A stretch of 8,625 nucleotides of DNA from an uncultured Caryophanales bacterium. Lineage in GTDB: Bacteria; Bacillota_I; Bacilli_A; RF39; UBA660. The notes beneath the pieces are model-generated. The model saw only the letters and a program-made list of their open reading frames with translations. It made no database searches and was not told the DNA's origin. The translations under genes and the position numbers were made by a program. How positions within the stretch are numbered: position 1 is the stretch's first letter; each line of letters begins with the position of its first letter. The stretch covers positions 1 through 8,625 of the forward strand of contig CALCBO010000255.1 of the NCBI GenBank assembly GCA_937897245.1, in the 5' to 3' direction. Shown here one piece after another: positions 1 through 6,016 of this stretch.

Positions 1-29
1 TTCTAGGCGTATCAATCTGACTTTTTTTG

Positions 30-59
30 TTGATTTTTTTTTTATAAATATGCTAAAAT
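30..59 (+). promoter_or_regulatory. Promoter for the 271-aa gene and tcdA (extended -10)
   Basis: An extended -10 TGCTAAAAT is seen at 51-59 (TG at 51-52, hexamer TAAAAT at 54-59). A partial -35, TTGATT (4 of 6), lies at 30-35 with an 18-bp spacer made mostly of T. Transcription would start near 66, a few bases before the Shine-Dalgarno, giving a very short leader. This is the only promoter-like sequence before the two-gene unit. Confidence 0.6.
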
Positions 60-68
60 ATGCCCTAC

Positions 69-77
69 AGAGGTGAT
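69..77 (+). promoter_or_regulatory. Shine-Dalgarno that decides the start of the first gene
   Basis: AGAGGTGAT pairs with the 3' end of 16S rRNA over its whole length. It overlaps the GTG at 73 and the ATG at 76, so neither can be the start. The ATG at 82 is correctly placed, 8 nt after the AGG core. The same AGGTGA(T) form precedes polA and mutM. Confidence 0.75.
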
Positions 78-81
78 GGAA

Positions 82-897
82 ATGTTGATATTACCAATCG
101 TGAATAAAAATAGAGTGTTAAACGTCGAAATAAAACTACGCAATGCTCAAAAAATAAAGCGTGGAGTTTCTTTCGAAAATGCTGGACAAAGCGAAATAAT
201 TGTTAATCGTGAGAAGTTTTCAGACTCTAGTTTTTCTGAGTCAAAAGCAGAGAATGCTCCAACTGATTTTATTCGTAGTAGGTCAATTTTATATCCTAGA
301 AACTTTTTAGTCACAACAAAAGAAGAAAATGATTCACCATATTATGATGTTTATCAAGTAGCTCAACCACCAAAGAGAGTAAATGATTGTCTTGATAAAT
401 TATATGGTAAGGCTATCACTGATATGCAAATGGAAATACCTGGAGTTCCTAGAAGAGGCAGATATATCTCTTTTGAGAAGTTAGGTCTTTCAGAACATTT
501 AAGTGATGAGAAGATTGCTAAATTACAAAGAATTGTTAAAGAAGAAAGAAACTTAGAATTATGGCCTAAAAGATTTGAAGAAGAAGGACTTGCTGACTTA
601 GGAGATACAATAGACTTTATTAATAATTTTGAATGTACAGTTTTATCAGATACAGTAATTCCTGAATCTAGTCTTCAAGATACACTAAAAGCATTAGAAG
701 TTTTAAATAGTAGAGACTATCGTAACTTACGTAGATATTATGATATGGCTAAATCAAATACTAATGTTTACGCAAAAATTTCTTATATTAGTCAAATTAT
801 ATATGATAGACCATTAGTCTTAAAGAATGCTCCTTCTAATAAGGCTAAACAACTAATCAAAAAAAAGGAAGAATATGAATATCAAAACGTCGCCTAA
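82..897 (+). CDS. Protein of unknown function, 271 aa, upstream of and overlapping tcdA
   Basis: I do not recognise this protein. From the ATG at 82 it is 271 residues; longer readings from 73 or 76 are excluded because those codons lie inside the ribosome binding site. No signal peptide or membrane segment is visible, so it is probably cytoplasmic. The N-terminal third (to about residue 75) is Ser-, Asn- and Lys-rich and may be partly disordered. The middle and C-terminal parts have charged helix-like stretches, and the tail is basic (KKK near residue 262). There are only two Cys and one Trp, and no nucleotide-binding or metal motif stands out. Its end overlaps the start of tcdA by 23 nt, so the two are almost certainly co-transcribed and may be translationally coupled. 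A role linked to tRNA or translation is only guilt by association. Base composition resembles the neighbouring genes, with no sign of recent transfer. Confidence 0.8.
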   Translation: MLILPIVNKNRVLNVEIKLRNAQKIKRGVSFENAGQSEIIVNREKFSDSSFSESKAENAPTDFIRSRSILYPRNFLVTTKEENDSPYYDVYQVAQPPKRVNDCLDKLYGKAITDMQMEIPGVPRRGRYISFEKLGLSEHLSDEKIAKLQRIVKEERNLELWPKRFEEEGLADLGDTIDFINNFECTVLSDTVIPESSLQDTLKALEVLNSRDYRNLRRYYDMAKSNTNVYAKISYISQIIYDRPLVLKNAPSNKAKQLIKKKEEYEYQNVA

Positions 898-1576
898 ATT
901 TGAACGTTTAAAAAAAATGGTAGGGGAAGAATCTCTTACCATCTTATCTTCTAAAACAGTTTTAGTTATAGGTATAGGTGGAGTAGGCGGCCATGTTTGT
1001 GAAGCTTTAGTAAGAAGTGGTATAAATAATATAATTATTGTAGATGGAGACGTTGTTGATGAAACTAATCTAAATCGTCAAATAATTGCACTTAATTCGA
1101 CAATTGGAAAAGCTAAAGTAGATGTTATGAAAGCAAGAATTAAAGATATTAATCCAGAGTGTCAAGTAAAGACAATAAATGAATTTATTACTCCTGATAA
1201 TATTGAATTATTATTTAAAACTAAAATAGATTATTTAGTAGATGCTTGTGATACTGTTCCAGCAAAAAAAAGAATAATCTTAGAGTGTCTAAAAAGAAAA
1301 ATACCTTTTATTAGTTGTATGGGTACCGGTAATAAATTAGATCCAAGCAAACTAGAAATAATAGATATTCGTAAAACAAAAAATGATCCTTTAGCTAGAA
1401 TCATAAGAAAATTTGTAAAAGATGAAAAAATAAATAAAAAAGTTTTAGTTCTCTCATCCAGTGAAGTTCCTATTAAAACTGAAGATTCTACACCAGGAAG
1501 TACTGCTTTTGTCCCAGCTAGTGCCGGACTTTTAATAGCAAGTTATCTAATTAGAGATATTATAAATAAAAAATGA
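875..1576 (+). CDS. tcdA: tRNA threonylcarbamoyladenosine dehydratase (TcdA/YgdL/YrvM family)
   Basis: E1/ThiF-like enzyme that uses ATP to dehydrate t6A at tRNA position 37 into cyclic t6A, a cytoplasmic step that sharpens decoding of ANN codons. The Rossmann nucleotide loop GIGGVGG is at residues 33-39, followed by DGD at 57-59, N65 and NRQ at 67-69, and GKAK at 78-81. The conserved Asp of the DACD motif is D126. The sequences SCMGTGNKLDP (near 148), KNDPLAR, SSEVP and the C-terminal GSTAFVPASAGLL are typical of TcdA rather than ThiF, MoeB or HesA. There is no zinc CxxC pair, which also favours TcdA. At 233 aa it is somewhat shorter than E. coli TcdA (268) and Bacillus YrvM (about 254). The ATG at 875 follows AAGGAAG at a normal distance, inside the end of the upstream gene. 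The TGA stop lies in the left arm of the terminator. Confidence 0.92.
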   Translation: MNIKTSPKFERLKKMVGEESLTILSSKTVLVIGIGGVGGHVCEALVRSGINNIIIVDGDVVDETNLNRQIIALNSTIGKAKVDVMKARIKDINPECQVKTINEFITPDNIELLFKTKIDYLVDACDTVPAKKRIILECLKRKIPFISCMGTGNKLDPSKLEIIDIRKTKNDPLARIIRKFVKDEKINKKVLVLSSSEVPIKTEDSTPGSTAFVPASAGLLIASYLIRDIINKK

Positions 1577-1605
1577 ACACTACATTATTAGTGCTCATTT
1601 TTTTT
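1568..1605. terminator. Bidirectional terminator between tcdA and lexA
   Basis: An inverted repeat has arms at 1568-1582 and 1589-1603, one A/C mismatch and a 6-nt loop (CATTAT). The core stem contains CACTA/TAGTG. The left arm begins with six A and the right arm ends in at least eight T, so the RNA hairpin carries a U tail on either strand. It overlaps the tcdA stop codon and reaches the lexA stop codon, and so serves both convergent genes. Confidence 0.88.
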
Positions 1606-2221
1606 AAAACTTTCTATATAATCCAATAGCTTTTCCTAAAATAGTTACATTCTTTAAGATAATAGGTTCCATTGTATCATTTTCTGGTTGTAATCTAAAG
1701 TAACCATTTTCTTTATAAAAAGTCTTAACTGTTACTTCATTATCATCATTCATTGCTACTACAGTTTCACCATTAGAAGCTGTATTTTTTTTCTCTACAA
1801 TTAAAATATCTCCATCATATATACCAACATTAATCATTGATTCACCACTTACTTTTAAAGTAAATACATCATTCTTAGTTGTTAAGAGATTAGCTGGTAA
1901 ACTAAAATACTCATCAGGTGTTTCAATTGCTTCTATTGGACTTCCTGCAGTTACTTTTCCAAGTAGAGGAACATCCACAACACTTTCATTTTGTTCCAAA
2001 TATTCATTAGGAACTAATATTTCTATAGTTCTATTTTTATTATCTCCCTTTTTAATATATCCTTTTTCTTCTAATTTTTTTAAATGAAAATGAATTGTTG
2101 CGGGAGATGATAAATGAGCCATTTCTCCAATTTCTCTAACAGTAGGTGGATATCCATTTTTCGCAATTAATTTCTTTAATGTTTGTAAGATATAACTTTG
2201 TCTTCCTGTTAATTTTTCCAT
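1604..2221 (-). CDS. lexA: LexA SOS repressor / self-cleaving protease
   Basis: Represses the SOS regulon until RecA filaments on single-stranded DNA stimulate its self-cleavage. At 205 aa it is exactly the length of Bacillus LexA. An N-terminal winged helix-turn-helix (about 1-68) includes PPTVREIGE and SSPATIHFHLKKLEEKGYI, the recognition region. The cleavage bond is A92-G93 in GKVTAGSP. The S24-peptidase domain carries the nucleophile S128 (SGESM) and general base K166 (EVTVK). All catalytic features are present, so it should be inducible. The ATG at 2219-2221 follows AGGAGG at 6 nt. It is transcribed divergently from a small membrane-protein gene, and its own promoter overlaps a LexA-like operator, implying autorepression. 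The 3' end meets the tcdA terminator. Confidence 0.97.
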   Translation of the reverse strand: MEKLTGRQSYILQTLKKLIAKNGYPPTVREIGEMAHLSSPATIHFHLKKLEEKGYIKKGDNKNRTIEILVPNEYLEQNESVVDVPLLGKVTAGSPIEAIETPDEYFSLPANLLTTKNDVFTLKVSGESMINVGIYDGDILIVEKKNTASNGETVVAMNDDNEVTVKTFYKENGYFRLQPENDTMEPIILKNVTILGKAIGLYRKF

Positions 2222-2242
2222 GAAATTCCTCCTTATGAGAAT

Positions 2243-2271
2243 AGTCTACCACTATCAGTGTAAAATGTCAA
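2243..2271 (-). promoter_or_regulatory. lexA promoter
   Basis: Read on the minus strand, a perfect -35 TTGACA (2271-2266) is followed by a 17-bp spacer and a -10 TAGACT (2248-2243, 4 of 6). The weak -10 suits an autorepressed regulator. The -35 overlaps the second LexA operator. The spacer contains a small inverted repeat, CACT-ATC-AGTG (2250-2260), of unknown meaning. Confidence 0.75.
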
Positions 2272-2282
2272 ACAAATGTTTC
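2269..2282. promoter_or_regulatory. LexA operator 2 (variant SOS box) at the lexA -35
   Basis: CAAACAAATGTTTC keeps the AAC-N4-GTT core of the Gram-positive SOS box (CGAAC-N4-GTTCG) but loses the outer CG/CG bases, so it is probably weaker than operator 1. It shares the AAAT centre with operator 1 and overlaps the lexA -35 by three bases. Its centre is 29 bp from that of operator 1, close to three helical turns. Confidence 0.7.
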
Positions 2283-2291
2283 AAAAACATA

Positions 2292-2320
2292 TTGACACGA
2301 ACAAATATTCGGACTATACT
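2292..2320 (+). promoter_or_regulatory. Strong SOS promoter of the 49-aa membrane-protein gene
   Basis: A perfect -35 TTGACA (2292-2297), an exact 17-bp spacer and -10 TATACT (2315-2320) form a near-consensus SigA promoter. The first 14 bp of the spacer are a LexA operator, so bound repressor would block polymerase completely. Start is expected near 2327, giving a leader of about 20 nt. With no terminator before polA, transcripts may continue into polA-mutM. Confidence 0.88.
2298..2311. promoter_or_regulatory. LexA operator 1 (near-consensus SOS box)
   Basis: CGAACAAATATTCG matches the Bacillus-type SOS box CGAAC-N4-GTTCG at nine of ten defined positions; only the G of the right half-site is A. 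It starts on the base after the -35 hexamer and lies wholly within the -35/-10 spacer. This is the best SOS box I found in the window. Confidence 0.88.
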
Positions 2321-2332
2321 AAAAATGTGAGA

Positions 2333-2338
2333 GGGAGG
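2333..2338 (+). promoter_or_regulatory. Shine-Dalgarno deciding the start of the SOS small gene
   Basis: GGGAGG lies 9 nt before the ATG at 2348. It sits downstream of the promoter, whereas the in-frame ATG at 2276 is upstream of the promoter and inside LexA operator 2. This fixes the protein at 49 rather than 73 residues. Confidence 0.8.
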
Positions 2339-2347
2339 AAAAGTGAA

Positions 2348-2497
2348 ATGAAAAATATTTTAAAAACAGCTTTAATAATTTTTATTATTTATGGAGTGAT
2401 TCTTCTATATCTATTAATGGTAAGTAATAGATTTGAAAAATTAGAACATAATAATCATAATACTAAAGAAAGTGTAGTAATAAAAACTAACGATTAA
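2348..2497 (+). CDS. SOS-controlled single-pass membrane peptide, 49 aa; candidate division inhibitor
   Basis: The protein has a short Lys-containing N-terminus (K2, K6), one hydrophobic segment at about residues 7-25 rich in Ile, Leu and Tyr, and a polar tail of about 24 residues with mixed charge. The topology is probably N-in with the tail outside. It is divergent from lexA, and its promoter holds an SOS box. That is the position and control of Bacillus yneA, whose product is a membrane-anchored inhibitor of cell division. Small single-pass SOS inhibitors are also known in Caulobacter (SidA, DidA). I see no LysM domain, which YneA has, and no sequence similarity I can assert, so division arrest is inference from context. 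Other possibilities are a type I toxin-like peptide or a leader for polA. The ATG at 2348 is chosen from its GGGAGG site; a GTG at 2343 is out of frame. Confidence 0.8.
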   Translation: MKNILKTALIIFIIYGVILLYLLMVSNRFEKLEHNNHNTKESVVIKTND

Positions 2498-2508
2498 GAT
2501 ACGATTTA

Positions 2509-2517
2509 TGTTATACT
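2509..2517 (+). promoter_or_regulatory. Extended -10 promoter before polA
   Basis: TGTTATACT is a full TGn-TATACT extended -10 with no convincing -35 at 17-18 bp, as such promoters allow. Start near 2524 would leave a leader of about 27 nt before the polA ATG. It would give polA-mutM constitutive transcription independent of the SOS promoter upstream. Confidence 0.55.
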
Positions 2518-2550
2518 AATTAATGATGAAATAAATTAGTAGGTGATATA

Positions 2551-5154
2551 ATGAAAAAAATAATACTAGTAGATGGTAATAATCTATTATTTAGAAGTTT
2601 TTACGCAACAGCTTATCAAGGAGTAATAATGCGTAATTCAAAAGGTTTCCCAACCAATGCTTTATATGGTTTTATCAACATGATGAATAAAATTATCAAA
2701 GAAGAAGAACCAAATTATATTTTAGTTGCTTTTGATAAAGGAAAAACATTCAGACATGATCAATATGATAGTTATAAAGCGGGTAGAGCAGAAATGCCTG
2801 AAGACTTAAAATTACAATTTCCTAAAGCAAAAGAAATATTAGAAAGTATGGGTATTAAATACTTCGAAATTGATAATTATGAAGCAGATGACATAATAGG
2901 AACATTAGCTAAAAGAGCAGATGAAGAAGATGATTTTATTGGAACTATAATTTCCAGTGATAAAGATTTACTACAATTAATCAGTGATGATGTTGTAGTT
3001 AAGCTATTAAAATCTAATGACTATATAATGATGGATAAAGATACATTTAAGGAAACATATCATTGTGAACCAAAAGGAATGGTTGATTTGAAAGCCTTAA
3101 TGGGAGATTCTTCTGATAATATTCCCGGAGTAAAAGGAATAGGTGAAAAAACAGCTATTAAATTAATTGAACAATATGGAAGCATAGAAAATCTTTATAA
3201 TAATCTTGATAGTATTACTGGTAAGACTAAAGAAAAATTAGAAAATGATCGTGAAAATGCCTTTATGAGCTATGATATTGCGACAATTTATAAAGATGTA
3301 CCAATTCCTTTTTCCCTAGAAGATTGTAAATACGAAGGTTATAATGTAAGTGAATTTAAAAAACAACTAGAAGAATTTGAATTTCATTCATTATTACGTA
3401 AATATGATTTAGGAGAAGAAAAAGAAGAAGAAAAATTATCAAAACCAATAGTCTTTAAGAATATAACAGACTTTAATCCAGATAAAGAATTCTCATTTTA
3501 TTTAGAAACTAGAGGAAGTATTTATTCTAAAAGTACAGTTCTAGGAATCAGTTTATATGATGGAGAATATGCTTATTTTATTCCGGAAGATAAAATAAAA
3601 GAATACCGTGAAATATTTATAAACGAAACAAAAAAATATACTTATGATTTGAAAAGATGTATAGTTTGTCTAAAAACATATAATATAGAGTTTAAAAATG
3701 TATCATACGATGGTATGTTAGCTTGTTATTTACTAGACTATGTAGTTAAAGAAGATATAAGTTTTGTAGCTCAAAGATTTGATTATCAATTACCATTATA
3801 TGAAGATAGTTATGGAACTGATAAAAGACCAAAAGAAGTAGAAATACATGAATTACAAGAAATATTAGGTAAGAAAGCTAGATTTATTTATGAAACAAGA
3901 GAAGAAATCTTAAAAGAAATTAATAAAGAAGATATGACAGATTTATATTTTAAAATAGAATTACCACTTACTTATGTCTTAGCAGATATGGAGTTAACAG
4001 GTATTTTAGTAGATAAAACATATCTTAATGAAGTAGAAAAAGAATTAAAAGAAAAAATGGATAAGCTTGAAGAAGATATATATAAAGATGCTGGAATGAC
4101 TTTTAATATTATGTCACCAGCTCAATTATCAAAAGTCTTATTTGAAGATTTAGCTATTCCATATCCTAAAAAAGTTAAAAATGGTAAATATTCTACTAGT
4201 AAAGATATCCTAGATAAAATAACTTTTATTCATCCAATAGTTCCTAAAATATTAAAATATCGTACTTTAGCTAAATTATATACTAATTATGCAGTAGGTT
4301 TAAAAAATGAAATAAGAGAAGATGGTAGAATTCATACTATTTATACTCAAGCACTAACTAGAACGGGAAGACTATCTAGTATAGAACCAAATATGCAAAA
4401 CATTCCAGCAAGAGGAGAATATTCAACTATTATTCGTAAAGCCTTTATTCCAGATGAAAATTGTCTTTTCTTAGGAGCAGATTATTCTCAAGTAGAATTA
4501 AGAATTTTTGCCGCACTATCAAATACAGAAAACTTAATAGAAGCTTTTAAAGAAGATAAAGATATTCATACCAAAACAGCATCAGATATTTATCATGTTC
4601 CAATGACTGAAGTAACAAAAGATATGCGTAGAACTGCCAAAGCCGTAAACTTTGGAATAGTTTATGGAATAAGTAGTTTTGGACTATCAGAAGACTTAGG
4701 AATAGATTTTAAAGAAGCTAAACAATTTATAGATAACTATTTAGAAACATATCCAGGTATAGTTGAATTTATGGATAATCTAAAAAAGAATGCTTATAAA
4801 GATGGATATGTTAAAACTTTAATGGGAAGAAAAAGAATAATTGAAGAGCTAAAGAGTAAAAACTTTATGATTCGACAAAGTGGTGAGAGAATGGCTCTAA
4901 ATACTCCAATTCAAGGAACAGCTGCTGATATTCTAAAAAAAGCTATGGTAGAAATACATACAGAGTTTAATAAAAGAGGATTAAAGAGTAAAATGCTACT
5001 TCAAGTTCACGATGAATTAATCTTTAATGTATTAAAAGAAGAATTAGAAGAAGTAAAAGAAATAGTAAAAGATATTATGGAAAATACTTATCCATTAACA
5101 GTTCCTCTAAAAGTAGATATTGAAATAGGTAATAATTGGAGTGAAGCAAAGTAG
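2551..5154 (+). CDS. polA: DNA polymerase I (family A) with inactive proofreading domain
   Basis: Fills gaps in excision repair and removes Okazaki primers. The N-terminal 5' nuclease (about 1-290) has its acidic ligands: D8 (VDGNN), D113/D114 (EADDI), D137/D139 (SSDKD), D186/D189 (GDSSDN), then the helix-hairpin-helix GVKGIGEKTA near 193-202. The 3'-5' exonuclease region (about 310-470) is degenerate: at motif I the catalytic Asp is replaced (F316-Y-L-E319), YDLKRC at 365-370 lacks the expected Asp, and no YxxxD is seen in the third motif. Proofreading is therefore probably absent, as in Bacillus and Thermus Pol I. The polymerase domain has motif A DYSQVELR (D644), the O-helix R694-T-A-K697 to Y705, and motif C VHDE (D821). 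At 867 aa it has the usual three-domain length. SD AGGTGAT is at 2541-2547. The TAG stop overlaps the SD of mutM. Confidence 0.98.
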   Translation: MKKIILVDGNNLLFRSFYATAYQGVIMRNSKGFPTNALYGFINMMNKIIKEEEPNYILVAFDKGKTFRHDQYDSYKAGRAEMPEDLKLQFPKAKEILESMGIKYFEIDNYEADDIIGTLAKRADEEDDFIGTIISSDKDLLQLISDDVVVKLLKSNDYIMMDKDTFKETYHCEPKGMVDLKALMGDSSDNIPGVKGIGEKTAIKLIEQYGSIENLYNNLDSITGKTKEKLENDRENAFMSYDIATIYKDVPIPFSLEDCKYEGYNVSEFKKQLEEFEFHSLLRKYDLGEEKEEEKLSKPIVFKNITDFNPDKEFSFYLETRGSIYSKSTVLGISLYDGEYAYFIPEDKIKEYREIFINETKKYTYDLKRCIVCLKTYNIEFKNVSYDGMLACYLLDYVVKEDISFVAQRFDYQLPLYEDSYGTDKRPKEVEIHELQEILGKKARFIYETREEILKEINKEDMTDLYFKIELPLTYVLADMELTGILVDKTYLNEVEKELKEKMDKLEEDIYKDAGMTFNIMSPAQLSKVLFEDLAIPYPKKVKNGKYSTSKDILDKITFIHPIVPKILKYRTLAKLYTNYAVGLKNEIREDGRIHTIYTQALTRTGRLSSIEPNMQNIPARGEYSTIIRKAFIPDENCLFLGADYSQVELRIFAALSNTENLIEAFKEDKDIHTKTASDIYHVPMTEVTKDMRRTAKAVNFGIVYGISSFGLSEDLGIDFKEAKQFIDNYLETYPGIVEFMDNLKKNAYKDGYVKTLMGRKRIIEELKSKNFMIRQSGERMALNTPIQGTAADILKKAMVEIHTEFNKRGLKSKMLLQVHDELIFNVLKEELEEVKEIVKDIMENTYPLTVPLKVDIEIGNNWSEAK

Positions 5155-5164
5155 GTGAAGAAAC

Positions 5165-5986
5165 ATGCCGGAAAAACCAGAAGTAATGACTGTAACTAAT
5201 AAATTAAAACCATTAATAGTAGGTAAAAAAATAACTGGAGTTAATGTATATTGGGATAATATAATTGCTACTCCAACTAGTAAAGAATTTCAAGAAAAAA
5301 TAATAGGTGAAATAATTAATAATATTACTACTAGAGGTAAATTTATTGTGTTAGAACTAACTAATTATTCCTTACTAATTCACTTGAGAATGGAAGGTAA
5401 ATTTACTCATCGTAAAAAAGGTGAAAAAATTGCTAAACATGAACATGTTGAATTTATCTTAGATGATAATGTAAGTTTTCGCTATCATGATGTACGCAAG
5501 TTTGGTAAGATGTATTTACTAAAAAAAGAAGAAACATATCTAGTAAAACCACTTAATAAATTAGGAGTAGAGTTTTATGATGATGATTTTACTTCAAAAT
5601 ACTTATATACTAAAATACATCATCTTAATAAACCGATTAAACTAATATTATTAGATCAAAGCATTATAAGTGGAATAGGTAATATCTATGCTAATGAAAT
5701 ATTATATGATAGTGGTATTAGGCCAACTAGATTAGCTAGTAAAGTAACTAAAAAAGAATGTGAAAGAATAGTAGAAAGTACAAAAAATATCTTAGCCAAA
5801 GCTGTAAAAGCAGGAGGAACAACTATCAAAAGTTTTACCTCAGAAGAAGGAGTTCATGGACTTTTTCAAAATGAATTATTAGTTCATGGAAAAAAAGATG
5901 AATTATGTCCTAAATGTAATTCTGTTATTAAAAAAGAATACTTAGGAGGAAGAGGAACATATTATTGTCCAAAATGCCAAAAATAA
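5165..5986 (+). CDS. mutM: Formamidopyrimidine-DNA glycosylase / AP lyase (Fpg)
   Basis: Excises 8-oxoguanine and formamidopyrimidines and cleaves the resulting abasic site. After Met removal, P2 is the Schiff-base nucleophile, with E3 and E6 present; the usual PELPEVE start reads PEKPEVM, an unusual L4-to-K change. K59 in RGK is the conserved beta-loop lysine. The base-flip plugs M76 (HLRMEGK), R111 and F113 (VRKFG) are present, as is the helix-two-turn-helix GIGNIYANE (N173). The C-terminal zinc finger is C248-x2-C251-x16-C268-x2-C271, with R263 in GGRGTYY contacting DNA. At 273 aa the length is normal and all catalytic residues are intact. It starts 10 nt after polA, with SD AGGTGA (5153-5158) inside the polA stop, so the two are coupled. 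The polA-mutM order is typical of Bacilli and gives a base-excision repair pair. Confidence 0.96.
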   Translation: MPEKPEVMTVTNKLKPLIVGKKITGVNVYWDNIIATPTSKEFQEKIIGEIINNITTRGKFIVLELTNYSLLIHLRMEGKFTHRKKGEKIAKHEHVEFILDDNVSFRYHDVRKFGKMYLLKKEETYLVKPLNKLGVEFYDDDFTSKYLYTKIHHLNKPIKLILLDQSIISGIGNIYANEILYDSGIRPTRLASKVTKKECERIVESTKNILAKAVKAGGTTIKSFTSEEGVHGLFQNELLVHGKKDELCPKCNSVIKKEYLGGRGTYYCPKCQK

Positions 5987-6016
5987 AAGGCTTAATTAAA
6001 AGCTCTTTATTTTTTT
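5979..6016. terminator. Bidirectional terminator between mutM and the kinase-like gene
   Basis: The hairpin has arms around 5981-5993 and 6000-6012, a 6-nt AATTAA loop, a core of GGCTT/AAGCT with one G-U pair, one A/C mismatch, and an A/T-only outer stem. T runs follow on the plus strand (6010-6016) and A runs lead it, so it can work on both strands. It overlaps the stop codons of both convergent genes. The stem is weaker than the tcdA-lexA one. Confidence 0.72.

Noticed and set aside
1..53. Possible end of an upstream gene or terminator in the T-rich left edge
   Set aside because: There are long T runs but no inverted repeat before them and no convincing reading frame. They may act only as an AT-rich upstream promoter element.
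73..81. GTG at 73 or ATG at 76 as start of the first gene
   Set aside because: Both codons fall within the AGAGGTGAT Shine-Dalgarno; the ATG at 82 is properly spaced.
1574..1591. Read-through of the tcdA TGA as Trp (Mycoplasma-type code)
   Set aside because: All genes use TGG for Trp and have no internal in-frame TGA. Read-through would add only a few codons inside the terminator hairpin before TAG.
2250..2260. Small inverted repeat CACT-ATC-AGTG in the lexA promoter spacer as a further operator
   Set aside because: Four-base arms are too short to separate from chance, and it does not resemble an SOS box.
2276..2347. N-terminal extension of the SOS small protein to 73 aa
   Set aside because: The ATG at 2276 lies upstream of the promoter and inside LexA operator 2, with no ribosome binding site. 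The added residues are encoded by the -35, operator and -10 DNA.
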